Part shown: positions 1-8,861 of the stretch, in pieces
Numbering within the stretch: the first letter of the stretch is position 1
How the letters are laid out: each line of letters begins with the position of its first letter
From: CAYVQE01 sp964633205
Lineage (GTDB): Bacteria; Myxococcota; B64-G9
Assembly: GCA_964633205.1 (NCBI GenBank)
Contig: CAZWFN010000009.1
Coordinates: 6,780-70,779 of the forward strand
Reading direction: 5' to 3'
Length of the DNA: 64,000 nucleotides
The notes under the pieces: generated by a model
What the model saw: the letters and a program-made list of their open reading frames with translations, nothing else
Told to the model about the DNA's origin: nothing
Database searches by the model: none
Made by a program: the position numbers and the translations under genes

Positions 1-926
1 CGGCGCGCAGGTAACGGGCGAAGGCCGCCTCGTCCTCGCCCAGCAGCCCGGCGCAGTCGTCCAAGTGGCGGGCCACCCGCCGCATCCGCTCGCGGTAGGC
101 CTGGTGGTAGGGCACCGCGACCAGCGCCCCCTGGTCGTCGCGGCGGACCACGGTGAACGGGTCCAGCAGCTTCTCGGCCTGCGGCTGCTGTGCCAGGTTC
201 TGGCAGAAGTCGGTCCCGTTTTGCAGATCGAGCGGATACAGGCCGGAGCGTTGCTCGGGAAAGCCGGGGCAGGCATTGCAGAAGGGATCGCCCTCGGTGG
301 CCGGCGCCCGGCACCAGGGGCCCTGGTTGCGCCGGAACACCGCCCGGGCCAGGGTATCATCGGCCCGCACGCAGTCGCGCAGCACGTAGGAGCCGTTCTG
401 CAGAGCGTAGAGTTCCTCGATGATGCGGGCCGCGGCCGCGATGTGGCGCACCACCTCGTGGTCGAGCGCGGCGCTTCGATCGAGCTCGGTCAGCACCAGG
501 GTGGGCCGGCCCTGGTCGAGTTCGGCCGCCAGGGCCGCCTGCCGGCGGCGTTCCACCAGGCGCCGTTGGAGACGATCGAACGCCGGTGTGAATCCGGTCT
601 CGGTCACGAAGCGCTCCCGCTGCTGGACGACTCCGAGCAGGACCAGCTCACTCGGGTCCAGCCGGCCCGGGTTCTGCTCGTCCGCGGACCAAAACAACGG
701 CACGTCGAGCTGGACTGCCAGCCGGTTGAAATCCGTCCGGCCCAACTGCGGGTCGAAAGTCGGCTCGACCGCGGGTTCGATCCCGGGTGCGGCGGTGGGT
801 GCAGTGCTGGGCGCGGCCGCCGGCCGCGGGTCTGCGGGCCGGGTCTGTGCGCCGGCGCAGCCGAGCCCGAGCAGGGGCGCCAGGATCGGGATCAACTGCA
901 AGCCGCTGGGGCCGGGCCGTCTCATC
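1..926 (-). CDS. Uncharacterised lipoprotein, C-terminus beyond window edge
   Basis: The frame is open from an ATG at 926 to the window edge, so the C-terminus is missing and 308 residues are visible. A GGAGGG sequence lies about 6 nt before the ATG. The N-terminus is a lipoprotein signal: hydrophobic residues 10-20, then lipobox LGLGC with lipidated Cys23. A Pro/Ala/Thr-rich linker follows (about 24-50). The rest is globular, with a Cys-rich stretch (motifs WCRAP and CNACPGFPEQ) around residues 210-235. I do not recognise the family. It is divergent from the TPR lipoprotein gene at 1078. The lipoprotein call is firm; function is unknown. Confidence 0.8.
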
Positions 927-1041
927 GGTGCCCTCCGGGTCGTTGCGTCGTGAGTCTGATCGGATCGAGATTCTTTCACAAGCGCCGGATGGATACAAGC
1001 GCAGGCGGAACGTTGGGGAGAGCCGGGAGGCGGCCGACCGT

Positions 1042-1070
1042 TTGACAATGCCGGGCCGGGCTCCTACATT
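1042..1070 (+). promoter_or_regulatory. Sigma-70-type promoter abutting the TPR lipoprotein start
   Basis: TTGACA (1042-1047), a 17-nt spacer and TACATT (1065-1070). Only 7 nt separate the -10 box from the ATG at 1078, so transcription would begin at or next to the start codon. No Shine-Dalgarno sequence is present. One of a recurring set in this window. Confidence 0.6.
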
Positions 1071-1077
1071 GCCTTCG

Positions 1078-2442
1078 ATGATGCCTGGCTCCTGTCGCAG
1101 AATCCTGACCGTTTCGCTCGCCGGTTGCCTGTTGGCCGGGCTGGCGGCTTGCCCGCGTGAAGGCGCGACCCTGCGCGGCGAGCCGGACGATATGGAGGCG
1201 GTCCGGAAGCTGACCCTGGCCGGCGAGCCCGAAAAGGCCCTCGAATACTTCGAGGAAGCGGTGGAGCGCGAGCCGGACAACCTGGATGCGCATCGGGGTC
1301 TGGTCGAGGCGGCCTACTACGCGGGCGATTTGGCCGCGATCGCCGATCGCTACCAGGAGCGGGTGGAAGCCGACTCCGAAGACGGCGTGGCCCACTATGG
1401 CCTGGCCCTGGTGGCGGTGGCCCGGGGACCGGGCCACATGGCCGCGGCGCTGGCGCATTTCGAACAGGCCGCAGCGGCACTGCCGCGGTCCGCCGATGTA
1501 CCCTATCGCATCGGTCTGGTCCACCTGCTCGACGGTCAACCGGCCCGGGCGCGGCCGGCGCTCGAGCGGGCCGTGGAGCTGGCGCCCGAACGGCCGGGAC
1601 CACGGATCGCGCTCGGTCGCTGCCTGGCCGAGCTGGGTCGGGGTCAGCCGGCGATGGAGGTCATGCGAGCGGTGGTGGGCCAAGAGCTGACCGCGCGCGA
1701 GGCGCAAAAGGCCCAGGCGGTGGTGGCCCTGGTGTTCGATCCGAAACGCGATTTGCCCACCGAGCTGGCGACCGAGATCCACCGGGCCACCGATCTGCTG
1801 GAACGCGACGCCGTTCAACCGGCGCTGACCCAGATCGACGATCTGGCCGTCCGTTTTCCGGAGCAGAGCTTCGTCCATACCTTGCGCGGCCTGGCCAACT
1901 CGCGCATGGGCAACAACGGCGAGGCGGTGGTGTCCTTCGAGCGGGCCATCGAGCTTAAGCCCTGCAACCCCATAGCCATGATCGGTCTGGGCGACGTCTA
2001 CCTCCGGCTGGAAAAGTGGGACCGGGCCCGTGCCCAGTTCGAACGCGCTCTGGGCTGCAACCCTTTCGACCTGATGGCCTACCGCCGGCTGGGCGACATG
2101 GCTCTGGAGCTGGGTGACGTGGAGCGGGCGCTGCGTTCGTTCGAGGCACTGGTGTTGCTCCAGCCTGACGATCCGGGCACCCTGCATCGCTATGCCGACG
2201 TGTTGGTCCAGGCCGATCGCCTCGAGCAGGCGCTGGGGGTCTACCAGACCATCCTGGAGCGCGAAGAGGATGACATGGCGGCGCTGATGCGCAAGGCCCG
2301 GGTACACATCGCGCTGGTCAAACGCCAGCCGGCCTCCGCCGAGCGCCACCGGTCGCAGGCCCGCGACCTGCTGGAGCAGGCCGAGGATCTCGATCCGGAG
2401 AACAAGGCGGTGCAGCAGCTGCTGGCGTCGCTGGAGGACTGA
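1078..2442 (+). CDS. TPR-repeat lipoprotein
   Basis: A 454-residue protein with a lipoprotein signal (hydrophobic 9-22, lipobox LAAC, Cys25). Tandem TPR-type helical hairpins run from about residue 40 to the end; signatures such as GEPEKALEYFEEAVEREP, GNNGEAVVSFERAIELKP and WDRARAQFERALGCNP are clear. TPRs mediate protein-protein contacts, so this is probably an envelope scaffold; its partner is unknown. The frame stays open upstream, but 1078 is the start that keeps a compact signal peptide and sits 7 nt after a good -10 box. The fmdB-like gene follows 4 nt after its stop, so the two are probably cotranscribed. Confidence 0.85.
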   Translation: MMPGSCRRILTVSLAGCLLAGLAACPREGATLRGEPDDMEAVRKLTLAGEPEKALEYFEEAVEREPDNLDAHRGLVEAAYYAGDLAAIADRYQERVEADSEDGVAHYGLALVAVARGPGHMAAALAHFEQAAAALPRSADVPYRIGLVHLLDGQPARARPALERAVELAPERPGPRIALGRCLAELGRGQPAMEVMRAVVGQELTAREAQKAQAVVALVFDPKRDLPTELATEIHRATDLLERDAVQPALTQIDDLAVRFPEQSFVHTLRGLANSRMGNNGEAVVSFERAIELKPCNPIAMIGLGDVYLRLEKWDRARAQFERALGCNPFDLMAYRRLGDMALELGDVERALRSFEALVLLQPDDPGTLHRYADVLVQADRLEQALGVYQTILEREEDDMAALMRKARVHIALVKRQPASAERHRSQARDLLEQAEDLDPENKAVQQLLASLED

Positions 2443-2446
2443 GGCG

Positions 2447-2668
2447 ATGCCGATCTATGAATACGTGTGCTGCAATTGCCAGGAACAGTTCGAGCAGCTG
2501 GTCTTCGACCGCCAAGCGAAGGTGGCCTGTCCGGGATGCGGCTCGGAGAAGATCGACAAGTGCCTGTCCGTGTTCGCCCACAAGTCGGACAGCGGGTTCA
2601 CCTCCAGCGCCGGCGGCTCGGCCTGCAGCGGTTGTAAGGCCTCGACTTGCTCCGGCTGCTCCGACTGA
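2447..2668 (+). CDS. FmdB-family zinc ribbon protein
   Basis: A 73-residue protein starting MPIYEYVCCNCQEQFE, the hallmark of the FmdB/Zinc_ribbon_8 family of putative regulators. Zinc ligands are probably the CxxC at residues 9-12 and the CPGC around 28-31. The tail is rich in Ser, Gly and Cys (CSGCKASTCSGC), usual for the family, whose biochemical role is poorly known. A GGAGG-containing sequence precedes the ATG, and it follows the TPR lipoprotein by 4 nt. Its last 71 nt overlap the 3' end of the convergent protease gene. Confidence 0.9.
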   Translation: MPIYEYVCCNCQEQFEQLVFDRQAKVACPGCGSEKIDKCLSVFAHKSDSGFTSSAGGSACSGCKASTCSGCSD

Positions 2669-4985
2669 GCCACCGCAGCCGCAGTACGACCAGACCCAAC
2701 AGCCACAGCCCCCACGGCGCAGCATGGTCCGCCGCCGTGGTGGAGCAGGCGCCGGCGCCGCCCACCACGCCGGAGCCGGTGGCTTCCTGGCGCGAGCCGC
2801 CCAGGACCACGGTGGGCCGGGCGCTGGCTGTCACTTCGCCGAGGCTGCAGCGCGGCCGCAGCCGCTGGCCCCGCCAGCCGACGCCGCGCAGGGCGCGCAA
2901 ATATAGCCCGGCCCCGCAGTCGACGACCGGACCGGCGAAGCGGGCACCCTCCGCCTCGATCCGCACCGGCAAGCCGCCGCCCAGCGCAAAACCGGCGCTG
3001 TCGCGGGGCACAGCGGCGATCCAGATCTGGTGTGCTGGCTCCAGCGGCAGCCACGATTTGGCCGCTCCACACAGGAATTGGTCGCCGGCTGCCGGCTCGG
3101 TCGTCGAACCGGCTGCCGGCAGCAGGGCCCGCGCGGCGAGCTTGCCGAAGCCCCAGCGCGGCGAGAACAGCGCCTGGCCGGACTGGGCATCGCTGCGGCT
3201 GGATGCCCGCAACCGGGCTTGCAGCTGGCTGCCGCGCAGTCCGGGCTCGCGCTCGAGCGCCAGGGCGCACAGGCCGGCGGCGAAGGGCGCGGCCATCGAG
3301 GTGCCGCTGCCCACGGCGTGGTGCTCGCCGGGCAGGATGCGCCGCAGGCTGCCCCCGGAATAGAACATCGAGATCGGATCACGCGGATCGGTCGCAGCCG
3401 ACAGGCTGGCCGCCACCGCCTGCCCGGGTGCCAGCACCTCGGGCTTGAGCCGGCCGTCGCGGGTGGGCCCGCGGACGCTGAACGGCGAGGCCTGGCCGGT
3501 CTGAAGGCCGCCGAGCCGGTGCTCGCGCCCGTCGGTGCCGGGCCAGCTGAGCCGGCCGACCATCGAGCCGACGGCGATGGCCGAGCGGGCGGTGGCCGGA
3601 GGACCGACCATCTCATCGGGTTCCAGGTGGTCGCCGAAACGCGGCGGCGCCGCTCCGCCGAGATCCCATTCCCCGATCCAGGCGTCGACCCGGTCGGCGG
3701 AGCCCGCCAGCTCGAGCTCCCAGCGGCCGCCGCTCAGCGGCAGCCCCACCTCGCCCTCCAGCGTCAGCGCAATCTGCCGATCGCCGTTGAACGGATGCGG
3801 TTGCGCGGTGGCGGCCAGGCCCACCCGGCCGTCGGGTGACCAGCTGATCGCCTGCCAGGCGCCACTGCCCGGGCCGATCACCTCGCTGCGCCAACCGCTG
3901 GGGGCCCGCAGGCTGGCATCCAGTCGGCCCCGGCCGGAGTGCCAGATGTCGACCACGACCCGGTAGACCATCCCGGCCGGGGGTTCGGTCAATCCGGGCA
4001 GCACGATCGGCAGCACCAGCGGCTGCGCGCCGGCGCGGACCGCGCCGCGGGCATGGATCGCCAGCTGACCCTCGTTGCCGGCGGCCACGACCACCGCGCA
4101 GGGCGGCTGCTCCGCCTCGGCCAGGGCCTGAAGAGCGAGCTCGACCGGCTCGCTGCCGTCGTGGGCGCCGAGCTGGCTGCCCAGGCTCAAGTTGATCACC
4201 AGCGGCCGGCCGGCTTGCTCGGCCACCCGGCGGGCGAAGGCCAGGCCGGCCAGCACCTGCTGCTGGCCGAAGTCCAGCCGCCCGGCGGCCAGCGCCTTGA
4301 TCGCGATCAAGCGGGCTTTCGGAGCCACCCCGGTGTAGCGCCCGTCGTCGCCGGCCGCGATGCCGGCGACCAGGGTGCCGTGGCCGATCCGATCGCGACC
4401 GGCACCCAGCGCCGGGCCGTTGCCGGTGTCCAGCACCCGCTGCAGATCGGCGGCCGCGAACACCGCCCCGTCGCCGATGGACTCCAGCTCGGGATACAGC
4501 CCGGCCGGTGGCAGGCTCTGATCCAGTAGCCAGGCGACCCGGGTCTGGCCGGCGTCATCGACGAAGTCCGGGTGGCTCCAGTCGAGACCGGTGTCGATCA
4601 GGGCCAGCAGCACGCCGCGGCCGGTGGCGCCGGTCCGGTCGCGGACGGCGGGTACGCCGATCAGCGGCCCGGCCTCATCCAGCCGCAACCGGTAGCGGCC
4701 AGGCCGCTCGACCCACAGCAGGTCAGGGCTGCGCTGCAGCGCCGCCAGGCTTGCCGGCCGCAGCCGCTGCTTGCACACCGGTCCGACACAGATGGCGCCG
4801 GCGGGCGGCCGGGACCAGATCGTCAGCAGATCCAGCGGCTCGGCCGGCGCGGGCGCCCTCAGGGTCTGCAGCCGCAGCCGGGGCCCCAGGCGCGGGTCGG
4901 GCGCGATCGGGCCGCCGGCGCTCGCCGGCGCGGTCGGCAGGCAGAGGCACAGGCCCAGACACAGGCTGGTGAGCCGCGGGACCAT
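2598..4985 (-). CDS. Secreted subtilisin-like serine protease (S8) with MYXO-CTERM-like tail
   Basis: A 795-residue exported S8 peptidase. The signal peptide covers residues 1-24 (ending ASAG). The triad is visible: Asp131 in ALIDTGLDWSHPDF, His202 in GHGTLVAGIAAG and Ser563 in GSGTSMAAPFAAG, with oxyanion Asn304 in AAGNEG. A roughly 230-residue insert between Asn and Ser probably carries a beta-sandwich. Residues 745-770 read GACSTTAADH, then a hydrophobic helix (about 757-769) and basic residues, like a MYXO-CTERM sorting tail. An unusual Ser/Arg-rich extension of about 24 residues follows and overlaps fmdB. No Shine-Dalgarno is evident; a weak promoter abuts the ATG. Confidence 0.88.
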   Translation of the reverse strand: MVPRLTSLCLGLCLCLPTAPASAGGPIAPDPRLGPRLRLQTLRAPAPAEPLDLLTIWSRPPAGAICVGPVCKQRLRPASLAALQRSPDLLWVERPGRYRLRLDEAGPLIGVPAVRDRTGATGRGVLLALIDTGLDWSHPDFVDDAGQTRVAWLLDQSLPPAGLYPELESIGDGAVFAAADLQRVLDTGNGPALGAGRDRIGHGTLVAGIAAGDDGRYTGVAPKARLIAIKALAAGRLDFGQQQVLAGLAFARRVAEQAGRPLVINLSLGSQLGAHDGSEPVELALQALAEAEQPPCAVVVAAGNEGQLAIHARGAVRAGAQPLVLPIVLPGLTEPPAGMVYRVVVDIWHSGRGRLDASLRAPSGWRSEVIGPGSGAWQAISWSPDGRVGLAATAQPHPFNGDRQIALTLEGEVGLPLSGGRWELELAGSADRVDAWIGEWDLGGAAPPRFGDHLEPDEMVGPPATARSAIAVGSMVGRLSWPGTDGREHRLGGLQTGQASPFSVRGPTRDGRLKPEVLAPGQAVAASLSAATDPRDPISMFYSGGSLRRILPGEHHAVGSGTSMAAPFAAGLCALALEREPGLRGSQLQARLRASSRSDAQSGQALFSPRWGFGKLAARALLPAAGSTTEPAAGDQFLCGAAKSWLPLEPAHQIWIAAVPRDSAGFALGGGLPVRIEAEGARFAGPVVDCGAGLYLRALRGVGWRGQRLRPRCSLGEVTASARPTVVLGGSRQEATGSGVVGGAGACSTTAADHAAPWGLWLLGLVVLRLRWLSRSSRSKSRPYNRCRPSRRRWR

Positions 4986-4991
4986 GGTCCG

Positions 4992-5020
4992 ATTGTGTCA
5001 CGAAGCGCCAGGCGGGAAAA
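4992..5020 (-). promoter_or_regulatory. Weak promoter-like match abutting protease start
   Basis: On the minus strand TTTTCC, a 17-nt spacer and CACAAT, with 6 nt to the ATG at 4985. The -35 is poor, but the geometry matches the other start-abutting promoters here and there is no ribosome binding site. It lies between the stop at 5028 and the protease start. Confidence 0.3.
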
Positions 5021-5027
5021 CCGCAGT

Positions 5028-8000
5028 CTAATTGAAGTCCGAGCCGATGCCGATCGAGATGCGCAGGCTCTTGGGCTCGCTCTCGGCGTACAGGCCGTCG
5101 TTGGGGTAGACGTCGACGTACACCCGGTCGTCGTTGACCTCGTTCTGGCCGATGATGTCGTTCAGCCCATAGGCCACGCGGATGAAGCTGTTCCAGGCGA
5201 TGTAGCCGAACAGGTAGGCCTTGAGCTTGAGGGCGAAGCCGACGTCGTAGAGCATGTAGTTGCCGTTCTTGGAGGCGATGTCGAAGAACGGCTTCTCGCG
5301 CCGCACCGTGCCCGGCTTGACCGCGGGATCCCAGTAGGTCTCCCCGTGGCGCCGGATGTCACCGAACTTGTTGCGGTCCCACTCGGCGGTGTAGCCCCAC
5401 AGGTTGCCGGCGGTGCCGAACAGCTCGCCCCAGACCGAGGCGAAGTAGAAGGGGCCGAACTTGCGGTCGATGTGCCGGTAGACGGGGAAGCGGTAGGCCA
5501 GGCTGGCGATCAGCATGGTCTCGCCGCCGAGGGAGAAGTCCTCGTAGCCGGCGAACTCGTGGGTGGTCGACTGCGTGGGCACGTAGCGCAGCGGGTGCAG
5601 CGAACCGGCGAAGAACTCGTCCCAGCGGTGCACGTTGCGGTTCTGCCAGCCGCCGCGGAAGTGAACCTCAAGGGTATGCTTGCCCTGCGGGTTCCACCAG
5701 GAGACGGGGATGGCCTCGGTGTAGCCCAGCGCCAGCTCGTGGTAGGTGTAGTCGTCCGAGTGATCGCCAGGCGGGTTGCGCCGGCCCAGCCACTCCACGT
5801 CGGCCCAATCCTTCTCGGGCAGGCCGGTGCGGGTGAACATGTAGTCCAGGGTGATGCGGCGGCCGCCGCGGGGGTTGATGTCGGCCTCGGTGCCGTAGCG
5901 CGAGATGGTGTTCAGCTCGGCGTTCAGGGCGTAGGAGTTGTTGGTCAGGAAAGCGTCGTTCTCGGTGTCGGTGCGGCTGGTCGAGGTGTAGTAGCGGTAG
6001 AGGTACATGGCGTTGGTGCTGATGTAGGGGCCCCAGTCGTAGCCCACCCCGGCCATGCCGAAATCCACCGACTGGCGGTACTTGTAGCTCAGCGGCTGGT
6101 CGAAGTGCGGCTCCACCCGGCTGTTGACCAGCTCGGAGGAGCTGAAGCCCTGGGCGAAATCGCCGGCGAAGTCCACGTGCGTCCAGCCGGCGAAGAACTG
6201 CGCGTACCACATGTTGTTGATATAGTAGATGCGGTAGTCGGAGGTCTCGCCCAGCAGCACCTGGCCGAAGGCCATGTGCTTGCCCAGGATGTCCTGGGCC
6301 GAGACCTGGGCGCCGATATTGATGCCGCGCCGCTCGTAGAGGAACAGCGGCACGCCGTCGATCGGCGGCCAGTTGGCCGGGTTGAAGGCGTTGTAAGAGG
6401 TGCTCTTTTCGCGAATCTCGGGCAGCGGCTCCTGGTAGGCCAGGTTGCGGGCCACCTCTTCCGGGGTCACGTCGTAGTCGGCGTCGATCGGCTTGTTGTA
6501 GAAGTCCTCCTTCTTCAGGGCGTGGATGATCAATCCGTACGAGGTGAAGTAGGAGTAAATCAGGTTGCCCTCGTCGGTCAGCATCGGGGTGAAGGTGCCG
6601 TTGATGACGTTGGTCAGCTGCTTGACCTCGCGGGTATCGAGGTCGAGCAGGTAGGTGTTGAAGATTCCGGTGCGGTCCGAGGCGTAGACCACGCCCTGGC
6701 CGTCGGGGGTGAAGCGGCTGTCGCGATCTTCGGCCCGGTCCCAGGTCAACGGGTACAGGTCGGTGCCGTCGGCGTTGATCATCCAGACGTCCTGCTGGTG
6801 GTTGCGGTACAGGTCGAACACCAGCTTGCTGCCGTCCGGGCTCCAGGATGGCTGTCCGATCTGGGTGCCGTCGTGCTTGCGCACCAGCCACTTGATGCAC
6901 TTCTCGCGCGGCTGGCCGTCGATCACGCAATTGCCGTCGGGGCCGACCTCGCGGGCTTCGGCCGGAAAGACGCCCAGGAAGTTCTGGCCGTCCTCGATGC
7001 GGACGAAGGCGATGTTCTGGCCGTCGGGCGAGTAGGCCGGCAGCACGGCCCGCAGCCGGTCGGTCAGCTTCTCGACCTCCTCGGTCTCGATGTCGTACTC
7101 GTACAGGTCGAGCCGGTAGTACAGGTCGAGGTTGACGCAGGGCATCCAGGTGTCCGGGCAGTACTGGGTGGAGAAGATCACCTTCTCACCGTCGGCGCTG
7201 AAGTTGTAGCCGTTGAAGACCGTGGCGTAGCGGACGGCCTTGCTGGCCTTGGCCGCCGCTGCATTGCGGGCCTTCGACCAGTACTCGCCCGTCAGCGCCG
7301 GCAGGTCGTCGGGATCGGTCGGCAACAGCATCACCGCCCGCTTGGTGCCATAGGCGAACCACTTGCCGTCCGGCGAGACGCGCGGGATCATGTGCCAGGT
7401 GCCGCCACCCTTCTCGAACATGGCCTTGCGCTGGCGTTTGTCCAGGTATTTGATCTTGGGCTCGACCCGTTTCTGGTCCGCCTCGGCGAAGGCCTCGGCC
7501 AACTCCTCGTCGTCGGGCTCTGCGATGCCGGCGAAGTGCTTGCGGGCCAGATCGAGTTCGGCCCGGTAGGCCTCGACCTCGTTGGCGTCGCGCTCGTCGA
7601 GTTCGTCTTCGAGCCCGGCGTGGGCGGCGCGGAACTGCTCGATTTGCTCGCGCAGCGCCTCCAGGTACTGCTCGCCCTGCTCCTTCAAATTCTCGTCCTC
7701 GAGCTTCTCGACGTTCTTCTCGCGCTTTTTCAGCAGGCCTTCGGCCTCTTCGGCATTGAAGGGAAAGGCGTCGTCCAGCTGCGGCTTGCCGATGCGCATC
7801 TTGGTGGTTCCGTCGTCGAGCTTCTCCAACAGGTCGATCTCCTCGCCGGCCGTGGTCACCATCGCCTTGCGGCCCACGTGCTCGTCCTCGCGTACCGGGG
7901 CCAACTGGCGCTCGTAGCGCTCGCGCATCCACTTCATGTAGCCGTCGTACAGATCGTGGCCCTCGACGCCCAGCACGTCCTCGACGTTCTTCTCCCAGAC

Positions 8001-8816
8001 CAGGTGGCCCTTGCGGTCGGAGTTGATGGCCATCTGGGCGAATTGCTCCTTGCCGAACTTCTCCATCACGTACAGGGCCATGGAGTAGCCCTGCTGGTAG
8101 CCTTTCTCGCGGTCGAACGAGGTCTCCTTGTTGCCCGGGGTGAACATCTCCTCGAAGGTCAGCACGTTGTCCTCGGTCACGGCCGCGCGCAGGTGCATGT
8201 CGCGCGAGGTGGTCCACCAGTTGAAGCCGGCCATGTGGCAGCCGTACTCGGCGATGCCCTCGGTCCACCAGTAGGGGGTGGCGAAGCCGATGAAGGCGCG
8301 GGCGCCGTAGTCGATGTTGTGCACTCCGTCTTCGATCAACCCGGAGGCGAACAGCACGATCGCCGACTCCGATTTCCAGTCGTTGACCTTCAACGACACG
8401 ATGTGGGAGAACTCGTGGGCGAACACGTCGGGGATCCACTCCTGCCGACCGCGCAGCACATAGTACAGCGGCGTCGACCAGACCGTGACCCAATCGCTGC
8501 CATAGACAGCGAAGCCGTTGGCGTTTTCCTCCATGTCGCGCAAGACGATGTGGATCTTCTCCTCCAGCGGATAGTCGAATAGGCCGGTCACCTTGGGATA
8601 GGTGATCTCGGCGTACTTGGCCATCATCCGCGCGGTCCACTCGATCTCGGGGTAGTAGTGGATCCGGAAGTGCTCGGTCTCGAGCGTCAGCCAGTCCACG
8701 TCGGGGTAGTTTTCGTAGAAGCCAGACCAGAACTTGGCGTCGACGGCTGCCGGGGCTGCCAGCAAGCCGACCAGCGCGAAGATGGCCAGGACATTCCGAA
8801 GCGCGTTGTGTCTCAT
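5028..8816 (-). CDS. Large metallopeptidase (MA-like) / TolB-type propeller / outer-membrane barrel protein
   Basis: A 1262-residue exported protein with signal peptide 1-27. Residues 40-250 resemble the peptidase MA family: HEFSH (His134, Glu135, His138) gives HExxH, and WWTEGIAEY (Glu186) supplies the third zinc ligand. A charged helical or coiled region follows (about 330-440). Then come WD40/PD40-like propeller blades (about 485-790) with repeated SPDG/TPDG motifs (RVSPDGKWFAYG, AYSPDGQNIAFV, SWSPDGSKLVFD). The last 400 residues are rich in alternating aromatics and end in Asn, consistent with a BamA/Omp85-like or other barrel. GGAGGAAAA precedes the ATG. It lies 45 nt downstream of another barrel gene, probably in one operon. 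The substrate is unknown. Confidence 0.85.
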   Translation of the reverse strand: MRHNALRNVLAIFALVGLLAAPAAVDAKFWSGFYENYPDVDWLTLETEHFRIHYYPEIEWTARMMAKYAEITYPKVTGLFDYPLEEKIHIVLRDMEENANGFAVYGSDWVTVWSTPLYYVLRGRQEWIPDVFAHEFSHIVSLKVNDWKSESAIVLFASGLIEDGVHNIDYGARAFIGFATPYWWTEGIAEYGCHMAGFNWWTTSRDMHLRAAVTEDNVLTFEEMFTPGNKETSFDREKGYQQGYSMALYVMEKFGKEQFAQMAINSDRKGHLVWEKNVEDVLGVEGHDLYDGYMKWMRERYERQLAPVREDEHVGRKAMVTTAGEEIDLLEKLDDGTTKMRIGKPQLDDAFPFNAEEAEGLLKKREKNVEKLEDENLKEQGEQYLEALREQIEQFRAAHAGLEDELDERDANEVEAYRAELDLARKHFAGIAEPDDEELAEAFAEADQKRVEPKIKYLDKRQRKAMFEKGGGTWHMIPRVSPDGKWFAYGTKRAVMLLPTDPDDLPALTGEYWSKARNAAAAKASKAVRYATVFNGYNFSADGEKVIFSTQYCPDTWMPCVNLDLYYRLDLYEYDIETEEVEKLTDRLRAVLPAYSPDGQNIAFVRIEDGQNFLGVFPAEAREVGPDGNCVIDGQPREKCIKWLVRKHDGTQIGQPSWSPDGSKLVFDLYRNHQQDVWMINADGTDLYPLTWDRAEDRDSRFTPDGQGVVYASDRTGIFNTYLLDLDTREVKQLTNVINGTFTPMLTDEGNLIYSYFTSYGLIIHALKKEDFYNKPIDADYDVTPEEVARNLAYQEPLPEIREKSTSYNAFNPANWPPIDGVPLFLYERRGINIGAQVSAQDILGKHMAFGQVLLGETSDYRIYYINNMWYAQFFAGWTHVDFAGDFAQGFSSSELVNSRVEPHFDQPLSYKYRQSVDFGMAGVGYDWGPYISTNAMYLYRYYTSTSRTDTENDAFLTNNSYALNAELNTISRYGTEADINPRGGRRITLDYMFTRTGLPEKDWADVEWLGRRNPPGDHSDDYTYHELALGYTEAIPVSWWNPQGKHTLEVHFRGGWQNRNVHRWDEFFAGSLHPLRYVPTQSTTHEFAGYEDFSLGGETMLIASLAYRFPVYRHIDRKFGPFYFASVWGELFGTAGNLWGYTAEWDRNKFGDIRRHGETYWDPAVKPGTVRREKPFFDIASKNGNYMLYDVGFALKLKAYLFGYIAWNSFIRVAYGLNDIIGQNEVNDDRVYVDVYPNDGLYAESEPKSLRISIGIGSDFN

Positions 8817-8861
8817 TTTTCCTCCGCGACTTCTGACGGTTCGCGTCGGTGCGTTGCCGCG

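Noticed and set aside
4572..8582. Very long open frame (over 1300 codons) on the plus strand antisense to the metallopeptidase/propeller gene
   Set aside because: High GC with G/C-ending codons leaves antisense frames free of stops. The translation is low-complexity Val/Gly/Leu without domains, while the minus strand encodes recognisable motifs.
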